This document shows positions 1-12,947 of a stretch of DNA of 64,000 bases, piece by piece; the first letter of the stretch is position 1; the number at the start of each line of letters is the position of its first letter. Location: contig JAJGOT010000164.1 in NCBI GenBank assembly GCA_022457155.1, positions 230,001 through 294,000 on the forward strand, in the 5' to 3' direction. The stretch comes from Cladopsammia gracilis (lineage: Eukaryota > Cnidaria > Anthozoa > Scleractinia > Dendrophylliidae). Position numbers and translations under genes: made by a program. The notes under the pieces are model-generated. The model searched no databases and was not told where the DNA came from. It saw only the letters and a list, made by a program, of their open reading frames with translations.

Positions 1-741
1 GCGCACCGTTACCTTGTCCTCAGGCGCCGGTGAAGTACAGGAAAATTGTAGTATGGAGTACCATGAGAAGGATACAGAACACGAAACATCTGCTAGATCT
101 GCATACCTCAGGCCACTGGCACCAGACTTAAAAAAAGCGACGCCTGAGAATAAGATATAGCGCACTGAAGGTAGAAATGTTCACTTAAATGGATAATTTT
201 CTGCAAGGTTTGATTAGTGCGGAGATTGGATATCATTTTTACGGACAAATTTGGTTTACACTCGAAATGTGATTTCAAATGATTAATCCGTAATAAAAAA
301 AGACAACGATGACGTATCAGCAACGGCAATGAGATTGTACTGTACTTGTATTCCAATTTCTTTTTTAGAAAAATGCATTCTAAGACAAAGGTTAATTAAT
401 TATTCAAAACAGTGTCATATCTTTTAAATGAGAAGCCGCCTCGGGGAACTTTTCGCGGCATAAAAGCGGGAATCTGGCTTTATCAGCATAACGCTTCCAC
501 AGAAAAAAGCAATCATAAAAAGCAAATTTTGTCAGTAATTTGGTTTGAAAATTAATTTGCGTTGATTTTGTATCGCTCGTCGGAAACAGTTTCGATGTAT
601 TTTGTCCGGTGTGCACAGCGGTTTTTAGAACGTCACTAAATTACCCGCGAATTTTATATTATTGTACCTGATGCTAAGGGCTGCTTCTAATTTATTAGAT
701 CGCGATGTTTTAGGTGATTTGATCTCTTGTGGAGATAGACG
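1..741. other. No gene recognised
   Basis: AT-rich sequence with only short open frames on both strands. None resembles a known domain, and no repeat or RNA gene is apparent. Confidence 0.5.
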
Positions 742-3700
742 CTATCACTACACCAACACAGACCTTCACATCTGAAGTTCAACATGCTACCACTATGCCA
801 TTACAGACATTCAGATCTGAAGTCCAACATGCTAACACTACACTACCAAACACCCTTAGATCTATACCACTACACCACCACAGATCTTCAGATCTTAAGT
901 CCAACATGTTACCACTACACCACAACAGGCCTTCAGATCTGAAATCCAACAGGCTACCACTTTACCACCACATACCTTCAGATCTCCAATCAAACATATC
1001 ACTACTACACCACCACAGACTTTCAGATCTGAAGTCCAAAATACTACTACCACACCACCGCAGACCGTCAGATCTCAAGTCCAACAGGCTACTACTGCAC
1101 CATCACAAAACTTCAAATCTGACAAACAAAATACTTACTACTTCACCACAACAGACCTTCAGATCTGAAGTCCAACATGCTACCACTTCACCGCCACAGA
1201 TCTTCAGATCTCAAGTCCAACATACTACCACTTCACCACAACAGACCTTCAGATCTCAAGTCCAACATGCTACCAGTTCATCACCACAGATCTTCAGATC
1301 TCAAGTCCAACATGTGACCACTTCACCACAACAGACCTTCAGATCTCAAGTCCAACATGCTACTACTACACCACCACAGACCGTCAGATCTCAAGTCCAA
1401 CATGCTACTACTACACCACCACAGACCGTCAGATATCAAGTCCAACATGCCACCACTTCACCACCACAGCTCTTCAGATCTCAAGTCCAACATGCGACCT
1501 CTTCACCACAACAGACCTTCAGATCTCAAGTCCAACATGCTACTACCACACCACAACAGACCTTCAGATCTCAAGTCCAACATGCTACTACCGCACCACC
1601 ACAGACCGTCAGATCTCAAGTCCAACATGCTAACACTTCACCACAACAGACCTTCAGATCTCAAGTCCAACATGCTACCAGTTCATCACCACAGATCTTC
1701 AGATCTCAAGTCCAACATGCCACCACTTCACCACCACAGCTCTTCAGATCTCAAGTCCAACATGTGACCACTTCACCACAACAGACCTTCAGATCTCAAG
1801 TCCAACATGCTACTACTACACCACCACAGACCGTCAGATATCAAGTCCAACATGCCACCACTTCACCACCACAGCTCTTCAGATCTCAAGTCCAACATGC
1901 GACCTCTTCACCACAACAGACCTTCAGATCTGAAGTCCAACATGCTACTACCACACCACAACAGACCTTCAGATCTCAAGTCCAACATGCTACCACTTTA
2001 CCACAACAGACCTTCAGATCTGAAGTCCAACATGCCACCACTTCACCGCCACAGATCTTCAGATCTCAAGTCCAACATACTACCACTTCACCACAACAGA
2101 CCTTCAGATCTCAAGTCCAACATGCTACCACTTCACCACCACAGATCTTCAGATCTCAAGTCCAACATGCCACCACTTCACCACCACAGCTCTTCAGATT
2201 TCAAGTCCAACATACTACCACTTCACCACAACAGACCTTCAGATCTCAAGTCCAACATGCTACCACTTCACCACCACAGATCTTCAGATCTCAAGTCCAA
2301 CATGCCACCACTTCACCACCACAGCCCTTCAGATTTCAAGTCCAACATACTACCACTTCACCACAACAGACCTTCAGATCTCAAGTCCAACATGCTACCA
2401 CTTCACCACCACAGATCTTCAGATCTCAAGTCCAACATGCCACCACTTCACCACCACAGCTCTTCAGATCTCAAGTCCAACATGCTACATGCAACACTAC
2501 AGACCGTCAGATCTCAAGTCCAACATGCTAACACTTCACCGCAACAGACCTTCAGATCTCAAGTCCAACAGCTACCACTTCAACACAACAGACCTTCAGA
2601 TCTAAAGTCCAACATACTACTACTTCGATTCACCACAACAGACCTTCAGACCTCAAGTCCAACATGCTACTACTACAGCACCACATACCTTCACATCTCA
2701 AGTCCAACATGCTACTACTACAGCACAACAGACCTTCAGATCTGAAGTCCAACAGGCTACTTTTGCACCACCACAGACCTTCAGATGTGAAGTCCAACAT
2801 GCTACTACTACAACACCACAGACCTTCAGATCTCAAGTCCAACATGGCTTCACCACAACAGACCTTCAGATCTCAAGTCCAACATGCTACTACTACAGCA
2901 CCATATACCTTCAGATCTCAAGTCCAACAGGCTACTACTGCACCACTACAGACCTTCAGATGTGAAGTCCAACATGCTACCACTACAACACCAGAGACCT
3001 TCAGATCTGAAGTCCATTATGCTAACCACTACACCACCACAGACCTTCAGATCTGAAGGTGGACTGTGAAGTCCAAGATGCTACTACTACACTACCACAG
3101 ACCTTCAGATATCAACATGCCATCTTCACACCATCACAGACCTTCAGATCTCAAGTCCAACATGCTACCACTTGACCACAACAGACCTTCAGATCTCAAG
3201 TCCAACATGCTACTACTAAACCACCACATACCTTTAGATCTCAAGTCCAACAGGCTACTACTGCACCATCAGAGACCTTCAGATGTTAAGTCCAACATGC
3301 TACCACTACACTACCAGAGACCTTCACATCTGAAGTCCAAAATGCTAGCCACTACGCCACCACAGACGTTCAGATGTGAAGTCCAACATGCTACCACAAC
3401 AATACCACAGACCTTCAGATCTGAAGTCCAACATGATACTACTACTCCACCTTCAGATCTGCAACACCACCACCACAGCCATTCCGATCGAAAGTCGAAC
3501 ATCCCACCACTACACCCGCTACAGACCTTCTGATCTGAAGTCCAACATGCTCCTTCTACACCTCAACAGACCTTCAGATCTGAGGGTCGAACATGCTGCT
3601 ACTGCACCACCATAGACATTCAGATCTGAAATCCAACATGCCACTACTACACCACCTCAGACCGTTCGATCTGCAGTCCAGCATGCCACTACTACACCAC

Positions 3701-3978
3701 CACAGACCTTCAGAAATAAAGTCCAACATGCTGAGAACTACACCACTACAGACGTTCAGATGTGAAGTTCAACATGCTAACCACTTCACCACCATAGACC
3801 CTCAGATCTGAAGTCCAAATTGCTACCACTACAGCACCACAGACCTTCAAATCTGAAGTCCAACATGCTAACCACTGCACCACCACACACCTTCAAATCT
3901 GAAGGCCAACATGCTAACCACTACACCACCACAGACTTTCAGATCTAAGGTCCAACGTGCTAACCACTACACCACCGC
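742..3978. repeat. 45-bp minisatellite array (about 70 units)
   Basis: A tandem array with a 45-bp period. Each unit contains an AGATCT (BglII) hexamer and the phrase TCAAGTCCAACATG. Units between about 1150 and 2480 are nearly identical, and those at both flanks are more diverged, as expected from homogenisation by unequal exchange. From about 2080 to 2470 the units group into 135-bp triplets. Because 45 is a multiple of three and the unit lacks stops in several frames, long open frames (the longest about 600 codons) arise on both strands. I read these as consequences of the repeat rather than genes. Confidence 0.9.
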
Positions 3979-4441
3979 GTCTTCACAATGGCATGCAAAC
4001 GAGATGAGACTGTGTTTAAAATTAAAGAGAGGTTTAAGTAACATAATTGTAACAAAATATGAGTAAAGTTTAGTTATTCCATTATTTTAGTTACTCACAG
4101 GTATTTAAGTGCTGCCATGTAAAGGAATGTGCCCGTGGGTATATTTCTGATCTTGGTTGCTTTTAAGATCCTGTTAGAATAAGATCCTTTGTTAGAATCA
4201 TTAACTGCAGCAATGTTTCTTGGACATAAAACCATAAAGCAATCTTTTTACCCACGAAAAGCGTTGAAGGTCATTGCATTGTGATTGATTTTGTGGCTGA
4301 TCATACGACATCGAAAGCGGTTCGTTCGAACATTTTATTTATTTTCATGAAGGGATAATTAATAATGTCCCCTGTTACGTAGCTATCTTTTTATAGGCGA
4401 AATGGTTCCTACTATTTCAAAAATTGACTGGCTAAATGACC
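3979..4441. other. No feature recognised between minisatellite and foldback repeat
   Basis: AT-rich sequence without a convincing open frame, RNA gene or repeat structure. Confidence 0.4.
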
Positions 4442-5146
4442 GGCAGCCGGTCAAGGTCTTCAAAACACTAAATAACTGGCAGTCGATGATGATTAAGAAG
4501 TGCTAAGCGATTCTGAAGAGCTCTACATATCTCAAACCCAACTGTTGGTTAACACTGGGCACAGAATACGAAGCCATGAGTTCGTCACACAATGCTGATT
4601 AAATTTCCGGTCAGGTATTGCTGCACGCCAAATGTTTAACAATCCAAACGTTTCTCTTTTAACTCGAAAAAGCATGTGCTTAATTCAAAACATTCCTATT
4701 TCGCTTTGTTTAACAGAGGGAAGCGTTTGTAGCTGTTCTATGATATTCTATCTCGTGACACGGCTTGTGGCTTGAGGCGTTACGTGACACTTTACACGGC
4801 TTGTGGCGGGGAATTTGCAGCTCGTGAGGATGTGGAGACCTTTAGAAGGTCACTTGGTTTACGATCGATTCTTGCTTATTTTTGTTTAGTGATATCCGTT
4901 CGTTTTTAAATGAAGCGAAAAGCCACTGAAAGAGGTAAGGCAATCAGCACGTTAAGTAACTTGAGCCCTAAATCAGCTATAAAGGTTGGACTTGTGACTG
5001 ATCTATAGAGCTTTTCAGAATCGCTTAGCACTTATTAATCGAGATAGCGTAGTTTGAATTCTGGTTCCTTCGACTTCACTCCTTGAATTTGTCAAAAATA
5101 TCGGACTTCCTGTGATTTAGTGTTTTGAAGACCTTGACCGGCTGCC
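4442..5146. mobile_element. Foldback/TIR repeat, 0.7 kb
   Basis: The ends are inverted copies of each other: GGCAGCCGGTCAAGGTCTTC at the left, and its near reverse complement followed by GGCTGCC at the right. A second inverted block lies inside (around 4490-4530 against 5003-5040, containing GCTAAGCGATTCTGAA). It has no coding capacity, so it is likely a non-autonomous DNA transposon. No target duplication was resolved. Confidence 0.6.
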
Positions 5147-5295
5147 CTTTTATTTTGCCACAGTGAACTATTAAATTATCGTCTAGGAATAGGTTAACAT
5201 AAAACAGGGTAATAAAATAAATAAACACGTTTTAAATATCAAGTGGAACATGCTTTTTACCACAATTGCCGCTAAACTCGCAATCTGATAGACCG

Positions 5296-5679
5296 CGCTA
5301 GCATGGCACAAAAATATATTTAGTTTATTGGGGAAAAGAGCCCAGCATCAAATTCAGCATATCGATATTAGTAAAATTACAAAGTTTTGTAAAGATTGCT
5401 AGCAAACTAACGAAGATATGAAATTTTGAAACTGAGCATTTTTACAAAGAAATGTATGGTGGACGGGCATAGATTGCCCGTCCAGCCTCGTTTTCGTGTT
5501 TTTCCCATACATTTCTTTGTAAAAATTAGGCAAGAGTACTAAGTTTCAAAAGTTTATATCTCCGTCAGTGTACGAGCAATCTTTACGAAACTTTACAGTT
5601 TTACTAATATTGATATGCTGAATTTGATACTGGACTCTTTTCCCCATTAAATTAAATATATTTTCATGCCATGCTAGCG
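5296..5679. mobile_element. MITE, near-complete hairpin, 384 bp
   Basis: The whole unit folds back on itself. It starts CGCTAGCATGGCA and ends TGCCATGCTAGCG. The arms are about 170 bp long and meet at a central GGACGGGCA/TGCCCGTCC stem. It has no coding capacity. Confidence 0.75.
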
Positions 5680-5880
5680 TGATATTGGTCTTTTGGTCGA
5701 CGTGACTGGTAAATGAGAGTCCAGACAACGGTACTGACGCTAACATCACGTGCACTTGAAAACAACCAATCAGATTGCGAGAAAGTTATAGACAACGCTT
5801 GCTCTTTCTTTGCTGTCACGTTTTGTAACAAGACTTCGATTTTCCCTTGTATTTTTTTTCTAAATATTGTTGTAAAAAAC

Positions 5881-6055
5881 AAATTTACACCGGTTTTCCG
5901 TGGTGTGAACTCTTATTTACCACGATTTACGTCATCACATGGTCAAAATTTGTTGCTGACTCACTCGCGCCTCGTGAGTCCACAACATTTTGACCATGTG
6001 ATGACGTATATCGTGGTAAATAAGAGTCCACACCACGTAAAACCGGTGTAAATTT
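5881..6055. mobile_element. MITE, 175 bp palindrome
   Basis: Starts AAATTTACACCGGTTTT and ends with its reverse complement. The arms continue through CTCTTATTTACCACGAT and CATCACATGGTCAAAAT to a short loop. Confidence 0.75.
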
Positions 6056-6063
6056 GTTAAATA

Positions 6064-6216
6064 GATGGTTTTCACTCACGTGACCTTCAGTCCTGTGGGA
6101 CCCACATGACAAAGGCCATGGGGGCAATGTTGGTGCACAGAACAAAAGAAGTTCATTAAAATTCTTTTGTAGGTGTGCACCAACATGGCCGCCGTGACGT
6201 AACGTGAAAACCACCT
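6064..6216. mobile_element. Small foldback repeat
   Basis: The left arm contains GGTTTTCACTCACGTGAC and the right arm ends in ACGTGAAAACCACC. The inner arms GGTGCACAGAACAAAAGAA and TTCTTTTGTAGGTGTGCACC are inverted. It is non-coding. Confidence 0.6.
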
Positions 6217-6689
6217 ATACCACGGCCCTGTATTAAGCGTTAGTAGTAATCATACATTAATAAGTGCGTTCGGCACGAATTAGCACAGAAGTAGTGCTCC
6301 CTCTGACTTCGATAAGTCTGAGTAAAAACGATCTTAAAATAACGCACATTAAAGGGGCTATGGCACCTATTTTAGTATCACTTTGAAAAGCTAAAAAACA
6401 TTTATTTCAATGGAAACCTACAAATAATGGTCCAATTTTGTTAACAAATACTCTACCAGTGCACAGAAACCAGTATTCGTTACCTTTGACTGCGGATGGC
6501 CAGGATGGAAACGGATTGTAACCAATTTTTTCAAGTTCCTGCCAAGTGTCGTGGACAAATCGCAGAAAAACGTATTATGGTTTGTTCTTCCTTTCTTCTT
6601 GGTGTTCTAAGAACAATTTTATGTTTGAGCAAAGGTATCTTGTCCGAGTATTTGGTGTATTTTGATCAAAACATGGCAGAATCTGCGTG
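6217..6689. other. No feature recognised
   Basis: About 470 bp with only one short open frame (64 codons) that shows no domain. Confidence 0.4.
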
Positions 6690-6872
6690 ACAATCCCACA
6701 ATCTCACAGATATCCCAAGCTCTAGTGATGTTTACACGTTGTAATTTGAACGTCGTGGTAACTGTTGCGTAACAGCGAAATTATAAAGATTTCGCTTCGA
6801 ATTTGAGCGTAAAATTAGGAACGATATTTGACTAAAAATGGCTCACCTGAGCTTCTTTGTGTGTTTACATGT

Positions 6873-9666
6873 AGCCTGTTCCAGGCGTTCAGATAGTGGG
6901 GAAAGCGCGAATAGTTGGGGAAGGCGCGAAGAAAAGCGAGCGAAAAAAATGCGAGGAGACGAGGGAACGCCTGCAAACAAACTCGATCAACAAAAGGTCC
7001 TTACTTCATATGCCAATTATAACCGGATTAGATTTCCCGGGAAATTAACACTTTCAATATCCACGTTGGCAAATTCTCTCATACTGTCTCGGTCTGCGTT
7101 TCGATGTCTGATCGTTGTGTACGTCTCCAATCTGCAAACGAATTGCCAGTCCATCCTTCAACGTGTTGTAGGTTTTGCCAAAAAAATTGTGAAGTGTTCA
7201 GGAACCAAAGTTCCCCGTGTGTTCCTTTTTAGTGTAGTTAAAAATAAGGATATTGTTGGTTATTTTGGAGTGGAGAGTTTGGTGTTGGCCGACATTGCTC
7301 GCTCCTTAGGCCACGAACTGGATAAAAGCGAACAGAAATCTGATGTTACCTGCCTCACCTGTGCCAGAACATTGGCAAAAAACTCATGCCAACATTTCTA
7401 AATTATTTTCGGGGGAAACTGATGAATCGCAGAGAGCGGAAAAAGCGACAAACCTACACAAGGTCGCCGACAGGACCTACTCCGTCAGCGAAGCGTGCGC
7501 CGACGGCTGATACAACTGCGAAATCGCGACGTTCTCTCGCTCTTGCAAGCTCTGATGAGGACCAAAACTCGCTTGGACTGGAGTGGCCCCCATTAACGAC
7601 CCAATGACTGATGAAATGAATTATTCGATGAATCTCGACGGAGACAAAACAGTCGTGAAGGTCCAGTAAACGTTTACTATTACATTTCTATTTGCGTTCG
7701 AGGAACCAGAACGCAACTCCTAATTTGTGTTGGGATTTCTGTGCATTATTGGGTTTCCTGTGCAACTGATAAGGGAAGTTTTTTCGAGATTGCTTTGGTT
7801 CGTCGTCGACACACATTTGCCTCGCTTTGAGGCGCTTGCTTACGTTTTGCCTCACTTTGACGAACTAACTCGCGTGGAGAGTTCATTCATCTCATCCTTC
7901 AAAAGATTGCTGACTAAAAGATTGCTGAAGGTCATTCATCTCATCCTTGCTCACATTCTGTATTTCCATGTGCTTTTCGTGCGTCCTTCTGCTTTCGAAG
8001 CTTTTTTGCAGTTTTCACCGAACTACACGCTCACAACACGCTGGCACAACACGCTTAGTCTGTCCTAAAACATATAAAATATGCTAATCAGCGAGAATCA
8101 AATCATGGCGATGATTCGACTGACACGAACGAGACAAACAAACGAGAATTGAGCAAGAACAGAGGGAGACATATGTACCGCCGTGACATTCGGCTGGCTT
8201 GACTGAGCTTGAATTGGACCATATTCAAGCCATCCCGTTCGAAAATTTATGGCCGGACACAAGCGAGATTCAAGCCAGAAAACGAGCAAGAATCAAGCGA
8301 CGAATGTTTTTCTCACTTTGATGGAGATTATGCGGATGGATCGATGGAACGCTCGCGAAACCAAACGCGGCTTATTTATTCCCGGAGACACTCCAAACCT
8401 TCTGTGATTTTTTTAGCGCGGTGGAAAACTTGGAAATGAAGGCTGAGAGTTTGGAAAAGCTTAATCTTTATTTGGCGAGCGAAACTACAAAGAAAACGGA
8501 GAATTTGTAGAAGCGCATAGTCTGTTTATATAAATACTTGCGAATTTCGCTTTCGCCAGCGTGTTTTCAGGTTTCAAATTACCGTTTTGACATATGCAAA
8601 TTTGGTGCACTTTTTCCACTTTTCCCAAGGGACCGCCAAGCACTTTTCTTTACCGACAACTACAACAAACTTCAAAGGATTTACGTAATTTGTTTTTCTG
8701 CTACCAAAGTTTCCCTACCGTCATCATACACAGAGTAAATACAGGTTTCACTGTACACAATAACCCTTAATTTGACAATATTCCATAGACATATTCATCT
8801 ATCCCAATAACCAAACAAACAAAATCCCCCCTTTCAACCGCCGAACGCACTACCCTAATCTCCGATTACTCCTAGTTTAAGCTTATAAGAAAACGTCAAA
8901 TGAAAGTGCATGTAAGCCTTTATATAACTGTATCTCCAAAATAAACATTCAAAATCGATAGTCGTTAGAAGCCTTTGTGTCTTAACAAGACAAACAAATG
9001 TAATCTAATTTTGCATTCATTTCAGAACATACGCTTAACTTAAATCTTAAATTTGATTCACATAAGCTTAATGAAACCTTCAAAGCTGAAATAAATTTAA
9101 AGAAATGTTTAAAAAGCTTAAGCTTTATTAAAGCTTATATTAGATTTATGTTTACAATTTGAGCAATGAATAATTTGTTTTTCGCCGCGTCCTCGTCCAT
9201 TCCCTCCTCCTGCTCCAATCCTTTGGCTGTTGCTGTAACTCCAATTCGATTCAATTTCTCCACTTTCCGAAACCGGTTGGAAGTATCGCGAAGACATCTC
9301 TACCAGACACAAGGTTATCCAAGCAATCTTTCTGTTCTTCGTGAAGAGATAATATATTCGGGAAGTCTTTGAGTGCGTTGTTTACAACGATTTCGACCTC
9401 AGCGTGACTCAATGACAGCCGTCTTTCCGCCGCCGTATCGCATTTCTCATCAGCGCTCGAGTGTTAACAGAAAGTGTCATAATTGACCAATCAGAGGGTA
9501 TACCAGAATCCGGTATACCGGAACAACCTTTTGTTAACTTTGTTTACAGGCGTTCCCTCGCTTCCTCTCCTCAATCTTCCCGCATTTTTTTTTTTTTGCT
9601 CGCTTTTGTTCGCGCCTTCCCCAACAATTCGCGCTTTCCCCACTATTTGAACGCCTGGAACAGGCT
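6873..9666. mobile_element. Mutator-like (MULE-type) non-autonomous element, 2.8 kb
   Basis: Terminal inverted repeats of about 120 bp begin AGCCTGTTCCAGGCG at the left and end CGCCTGGAACAGGCT at the right. They are flanked by GTTTACATGT at 6863-6872 and 9668-9677, a 10-bp target duplication that fits Mutator-like elements (the right copy is one base removed from the TIR end). No transposase is visible. The interior carries a broken coding fragment at about 6990-7607, so the element could have captured a host gene piece. A short relative with the same TIRs lies at 15042-15255. Confidence 0.6.
6991..7607 (+). pseudogene. Broken coding fragment inside the MULE-like element
   Basis: One frame is open to the stop ending at 7401. 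It contains a cysteine pair in DVTCLTCARTLA within a stretch that reads like structured protein. A second frame, open from 7386 to 7607, carries a basic Ser/Pro/Arg-rich stretch (TRSPTGPTPSAKRA) that reads like the natural continuation, so the two look like one coding unit broken by a frame change near 7386-7401. The start of the first open frame (6838) lies in the foldback arm and TIR, so that part is unlikely to be original coding sequence. I believe similar cysteine-pair plus TRSPTG arrangements occur in a multicopy cnidarian gene family, but this is recollection only. Confidence 0.3.
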
Positions 9667-10429
9667 CGTTTACATGTCTTAAGTGCTTGTTGGGTCGATT
9701 CGAAGCGATTCCAGCGAGGTTTAGTTCCACTGTTTCTTTCTCCCTAAAAGAGAGGCAAGGTAGGGCACTCCGCTCAACTAGCCGATCGGATCCATCGAAG
9801 GACAACGGCCGTAAATTCGCTCCAACGTCTCCAGTCGCCTCGAAATTCCACCTAGATCATAGTCGATAATTCTGAATTAAAGATCGCTAATCTCTGCAAA
9901 CCTTTCCGTTTTGAGCCATCGGAAGAGGCTTTATGCACGGAGCGCGTTACCCAAACCGTTGGAAGCCAGGCCTAAGTTTCAAATTACTCACGCTCGGGGT
10001 GCAGGAGTGACATTTTACCCTCGGGACCGGCCCTAGCAAACACAAATTGATCACCATTGTTCCCAAAACCCTATGAAACTGTTGAATTTTAAAATCAGGT
10101 CTGGCTTATGCTTGAAATTTTTAAAAAACCGTGTACATTTCATACGTAAATGAAGTTTTATGGAGGCTATTTACACTCACCACAACTTCCATTCCGGCGA
10201 ATATCCAGGATGACTCGATTCCTTTTTGACCTTGTGGGATCTTACACTACTCTCTCTAAAACACTATTAATTTCGACCAGTTCGTGAGACATCCTGCTCG
10301 GGCTGGCGGAAATGTTGACAGAGGGGAATCTTCACTTTCAAATTCTGCAACTTCGCTGCGACCGGACCCCAGGGTAAAATGTCACTGGGAGCAATGGCCC
10401 GTCACCCCGTAGTTACTAAAAGAAGGAAT

Positions 10430-10680
10430 GACCTACAATGACCTACAATGAGCTACAATGACCTACAATGAGCTACAATGAGCTACAATGACCTACAATG
10501 ACCTACAATGAGCTACAATGAGATACAACGATCAGCGACAATGACCTACAATGAGCTACAATGAGCTTTAACGATCTACAATGAGCTACAACGAGCCACA
10601 ACGACCTACAATGAGCTTCAACGACCCACAATGAGCTACAGTGACTTAGAAAAAGCTACAATTAACTAAAATTAGCTACA
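10430..10680. repeat. 10-bp tandem repeat (ACCTACAATG/AGCTACAATG), left arm
   Basis: Alternating decamers ACCTACAATG and AGCTACAATG become degenerate to the right. The reverse-complement tract lies at 11865-12130 on the other arm of the foldback. Confidence 0.85.
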
Positions 10681-11538
10681 TGGGGTTTATAATATCACCA
10701 TCCTTACCGTTATATACCATAGAAAGGTCGGTCCCGCGAGAGGAGAATAATTAGCGACCACCCGTTCACTTCTGAAAATCACCGGAAGTAACAAAACGCC
10801 GTACCTGTACTACGCTATCTTTACGTTATCTTTCCGGACCGGCTCGCGTCAACCCGTCCGGCCCCGCTCACGTCACCTTGCGATTCTATTTTCTGTAGGA
10901 TTGCGTCAGCGGGGCCGTATGGTCATATTATAAATAAGTTTATCCCCGGTTCAAAAATATTATCTTTCAAACATTTCACTTCCACTTTTTTTATCACAAA
11001 TGTTTATACAAGGATATCGGTAACTATCTTTCGGGAATCATCGGCTAGCATCGGCAATCTGCAAAAGGCCCCGTGATTCCTTCTTCAAATCTTGGAGGGA
11101 TTTTTTTATTCTTTATTTTAATAGCTTTGAAATGAGGTATAATTATTTATACACTTTATGTCATGTATAGTACTGCGTTTATACACGTAGCTACATGGAT
11201 TGTCACGCAACGCTTCTCACCTGCCACGAAAGCTAGAATCATGGAAAATCTGCAAAAATTTTAAAACATGCTGGGTTATTCTTGGACACCTTAGGATAAT
11301 GTTTGGTATTCTTGGAAAGTGTTCCAAACAAAACGAGCACCTTGCCCCTTTGTAAGTTACGTCCCTGAGCGGTGATCGACAAGAACCAAGACCACTTCCG
11401 GTTCAAAGATAATGTAAGATGGAATGCTAAAGCCGTGAGTTTGTACAGGTACGGCCTTTTGTTACTTCCGGTGATTTTCAGAAGTGAACGGGTGGTCGCT
11501 AATTATTCTCCTCTCGCGGGACCGACCTTTCTATGGTA

Positions 11539-11841
11539 TACAGTCTTTTGATTAAACGTTGTCATTGATCGGTCTCATCCCTACGCGACCAGACCGAAAA
11601 GGATTATGGAGAGAAATCAATTCACATTCAATAACTGCACATTATCAAAATACGGAACGTCCTTATCGAAGCGACTCTGGTTGTCTTTGCGTAACACGCG
11701 AAGACAAACATGAGTTTTGTTCTCCGTTGTAAACGCGATATAGAATAATTAATCATGCATTTTAATTCACCCATACTCCCTTTCGGTCTGGTCGCGTAGG
11801 GGTAAGACCGATCAATGACAACGTTTAATCAAAGGACTGTA
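11539..11841. mobile_element. Tc1/mariner-like MITE in the right arm
   Basis: Termini TACAGTC...GACTGTA have inverted inner arms (AAACGTTGTCATTGATCGGT and its complement) and a TA on both sides, which is the target duplication expected of Tc1/mariner elements. The opposite arm of the foldback, at about 10705-10725, lacks the insertion. Confidence 0.7.
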
Positions 11842-11864
11842 TAACGGTAAGGATGGTGATATTA

Positions 11865-12130
11865 TAAACCCCTTGTAGCTAATTTTAGTTAATTGTAGCT
11901 TTTTCTAAGTCACTGTAGCTCATTGTGGGTCGTTGAAGCTCATTGTAGGTCGTTGTGGCTCGTTGTAGCTCATTGTAGCTCATTGTAGGTCATTGTGGCT
12001 GATCGTTGTATCTCATTGTAGGTCATTGTAGCTCATTGTAGGTCATTGTAGCTCATTGTAGGTCATTGTAGGTCATTGTAGCTCATTGTAGGTCATTGTA
12101 GCTCATTGTAGGTCATTGTAGGTCATTCCT
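11865..12130. repeat. 10-bp tandem repeat (CATTGTAGGT/CATTGTAGCT), right arm
   Basis: Reverse-complement partner of the tract at 10430-10680. It is more degenerate toward the centre of the foldback and more regular outward. Confidence 0.85.
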
Positions 12131-12840
12131 TCTTTTTGTAACTACGCCCGTCACCCACCCCGAGCGTGAGTAATTTGAAACTTAGGCCTGGCTTCCAACG
12201 GTTTGGGTGACGCGCTCTGTGCATAAAGCCTCTTCCGATGGCTGTAAACGGGAAAATGTGCAGGGATTAGCGACCTTTAATTCTCTCTCGATGTATATGC
12301 GATTCTGATGAAGATCGCGAATGGAAAGCAGAACTATCGGCTATGGTCTAGGTGGAATTTCGAGGCGACTGGAGGCGTTGGAGCGAATTCACGCCCGTTT
12401 TCTTTCGGTGGATCCGATCGGCTTGTTCAGCGGAGTGCCCTACCTTGTCTCTCTTTTTAATAGGGAGGAAGAAACAATGGGACTAAAACTCGCTGGAATC
12501 GCTACTCAAAAAACACTCGAGACACAAGTAAACACACAAAGAAGTTCAGGTGAGCTATTTTTATTCAAATATCGTTCCTAATTTTATGCTCAAATTCGAA
12601 GCGAATTTTCCGCATTCAAATCCTTATAATTTCGCTATTATACCGCGACGTTCACATTACAACGTGTAAACATCACTTGAGCTTGGGGTACCTGTGGTAT
12701 TTTGCTTAATGGCTGAAAACAGTAAGTAAAACGCGAGAAACGCAAGGTCGAGAGTACCAAATTGGATTGTTGGAACCGAAAAGTGAAATAAACTGGTCGA
12801 TTTTCTCGTCAAACCTTTATTTCACCTTCGATATTGCACC

Positions 12841-12914
12841 GCCTCCTAGTTAGCTCAGTTGATAGAGCACCGGTCTGCAGAGCGGGAGGTCTCGGGTTCG
12901 AACCCCGGCCGGAC

Positions 12915-12947
<33 letters not shown>

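Larger units (their letters stand above)
6690..12700. repeat. Giant foldback structure with nested insertions
   Basis: Segments near the left of this interval reappear as reverse complements near its right. 6714-6872 pairs with about 12510-12685 (shared AACGTGTAAACATCACT, read in reverse complement on the left). 9690-10030 pairs with 12140-12500. The 10-bp repeat tract at 10430-10680 pairs with 11865-12130. 10690-10820 pairs with 11445-11540 (shared GAACGGGTGGTCGCTAATTA). The left arm is interrupted by the 2.8-kb element at 6873-9666 and the right arm by a MITE at 11539-11841. The single-copy centre is about 10820-11440. Confidence 0.75.

Noticed and set aside
729..2531. 600-codon open frame and its overlapping partners
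   Set aside because: The frame is a by-product of a 45-bp repeat (a multiple of three); other frames on both strands are open too, and there is no non-repetitive domain.
742..3978. CRISPR-like array
   Set aside because: The repeats are contiguous without unique spacers, and the context is a eukaryotic genome; it is a minisatellite.
5713..6214. Two overlapping 95-112-codon frames
   Set aside because: They lie across two palindromic MITEs and mirror each other.
12841..12920. Functional tRNA gene
   Set aside because: Promoter boxes are good but the acceptor stem does not pair and a SINE body and tail follow.
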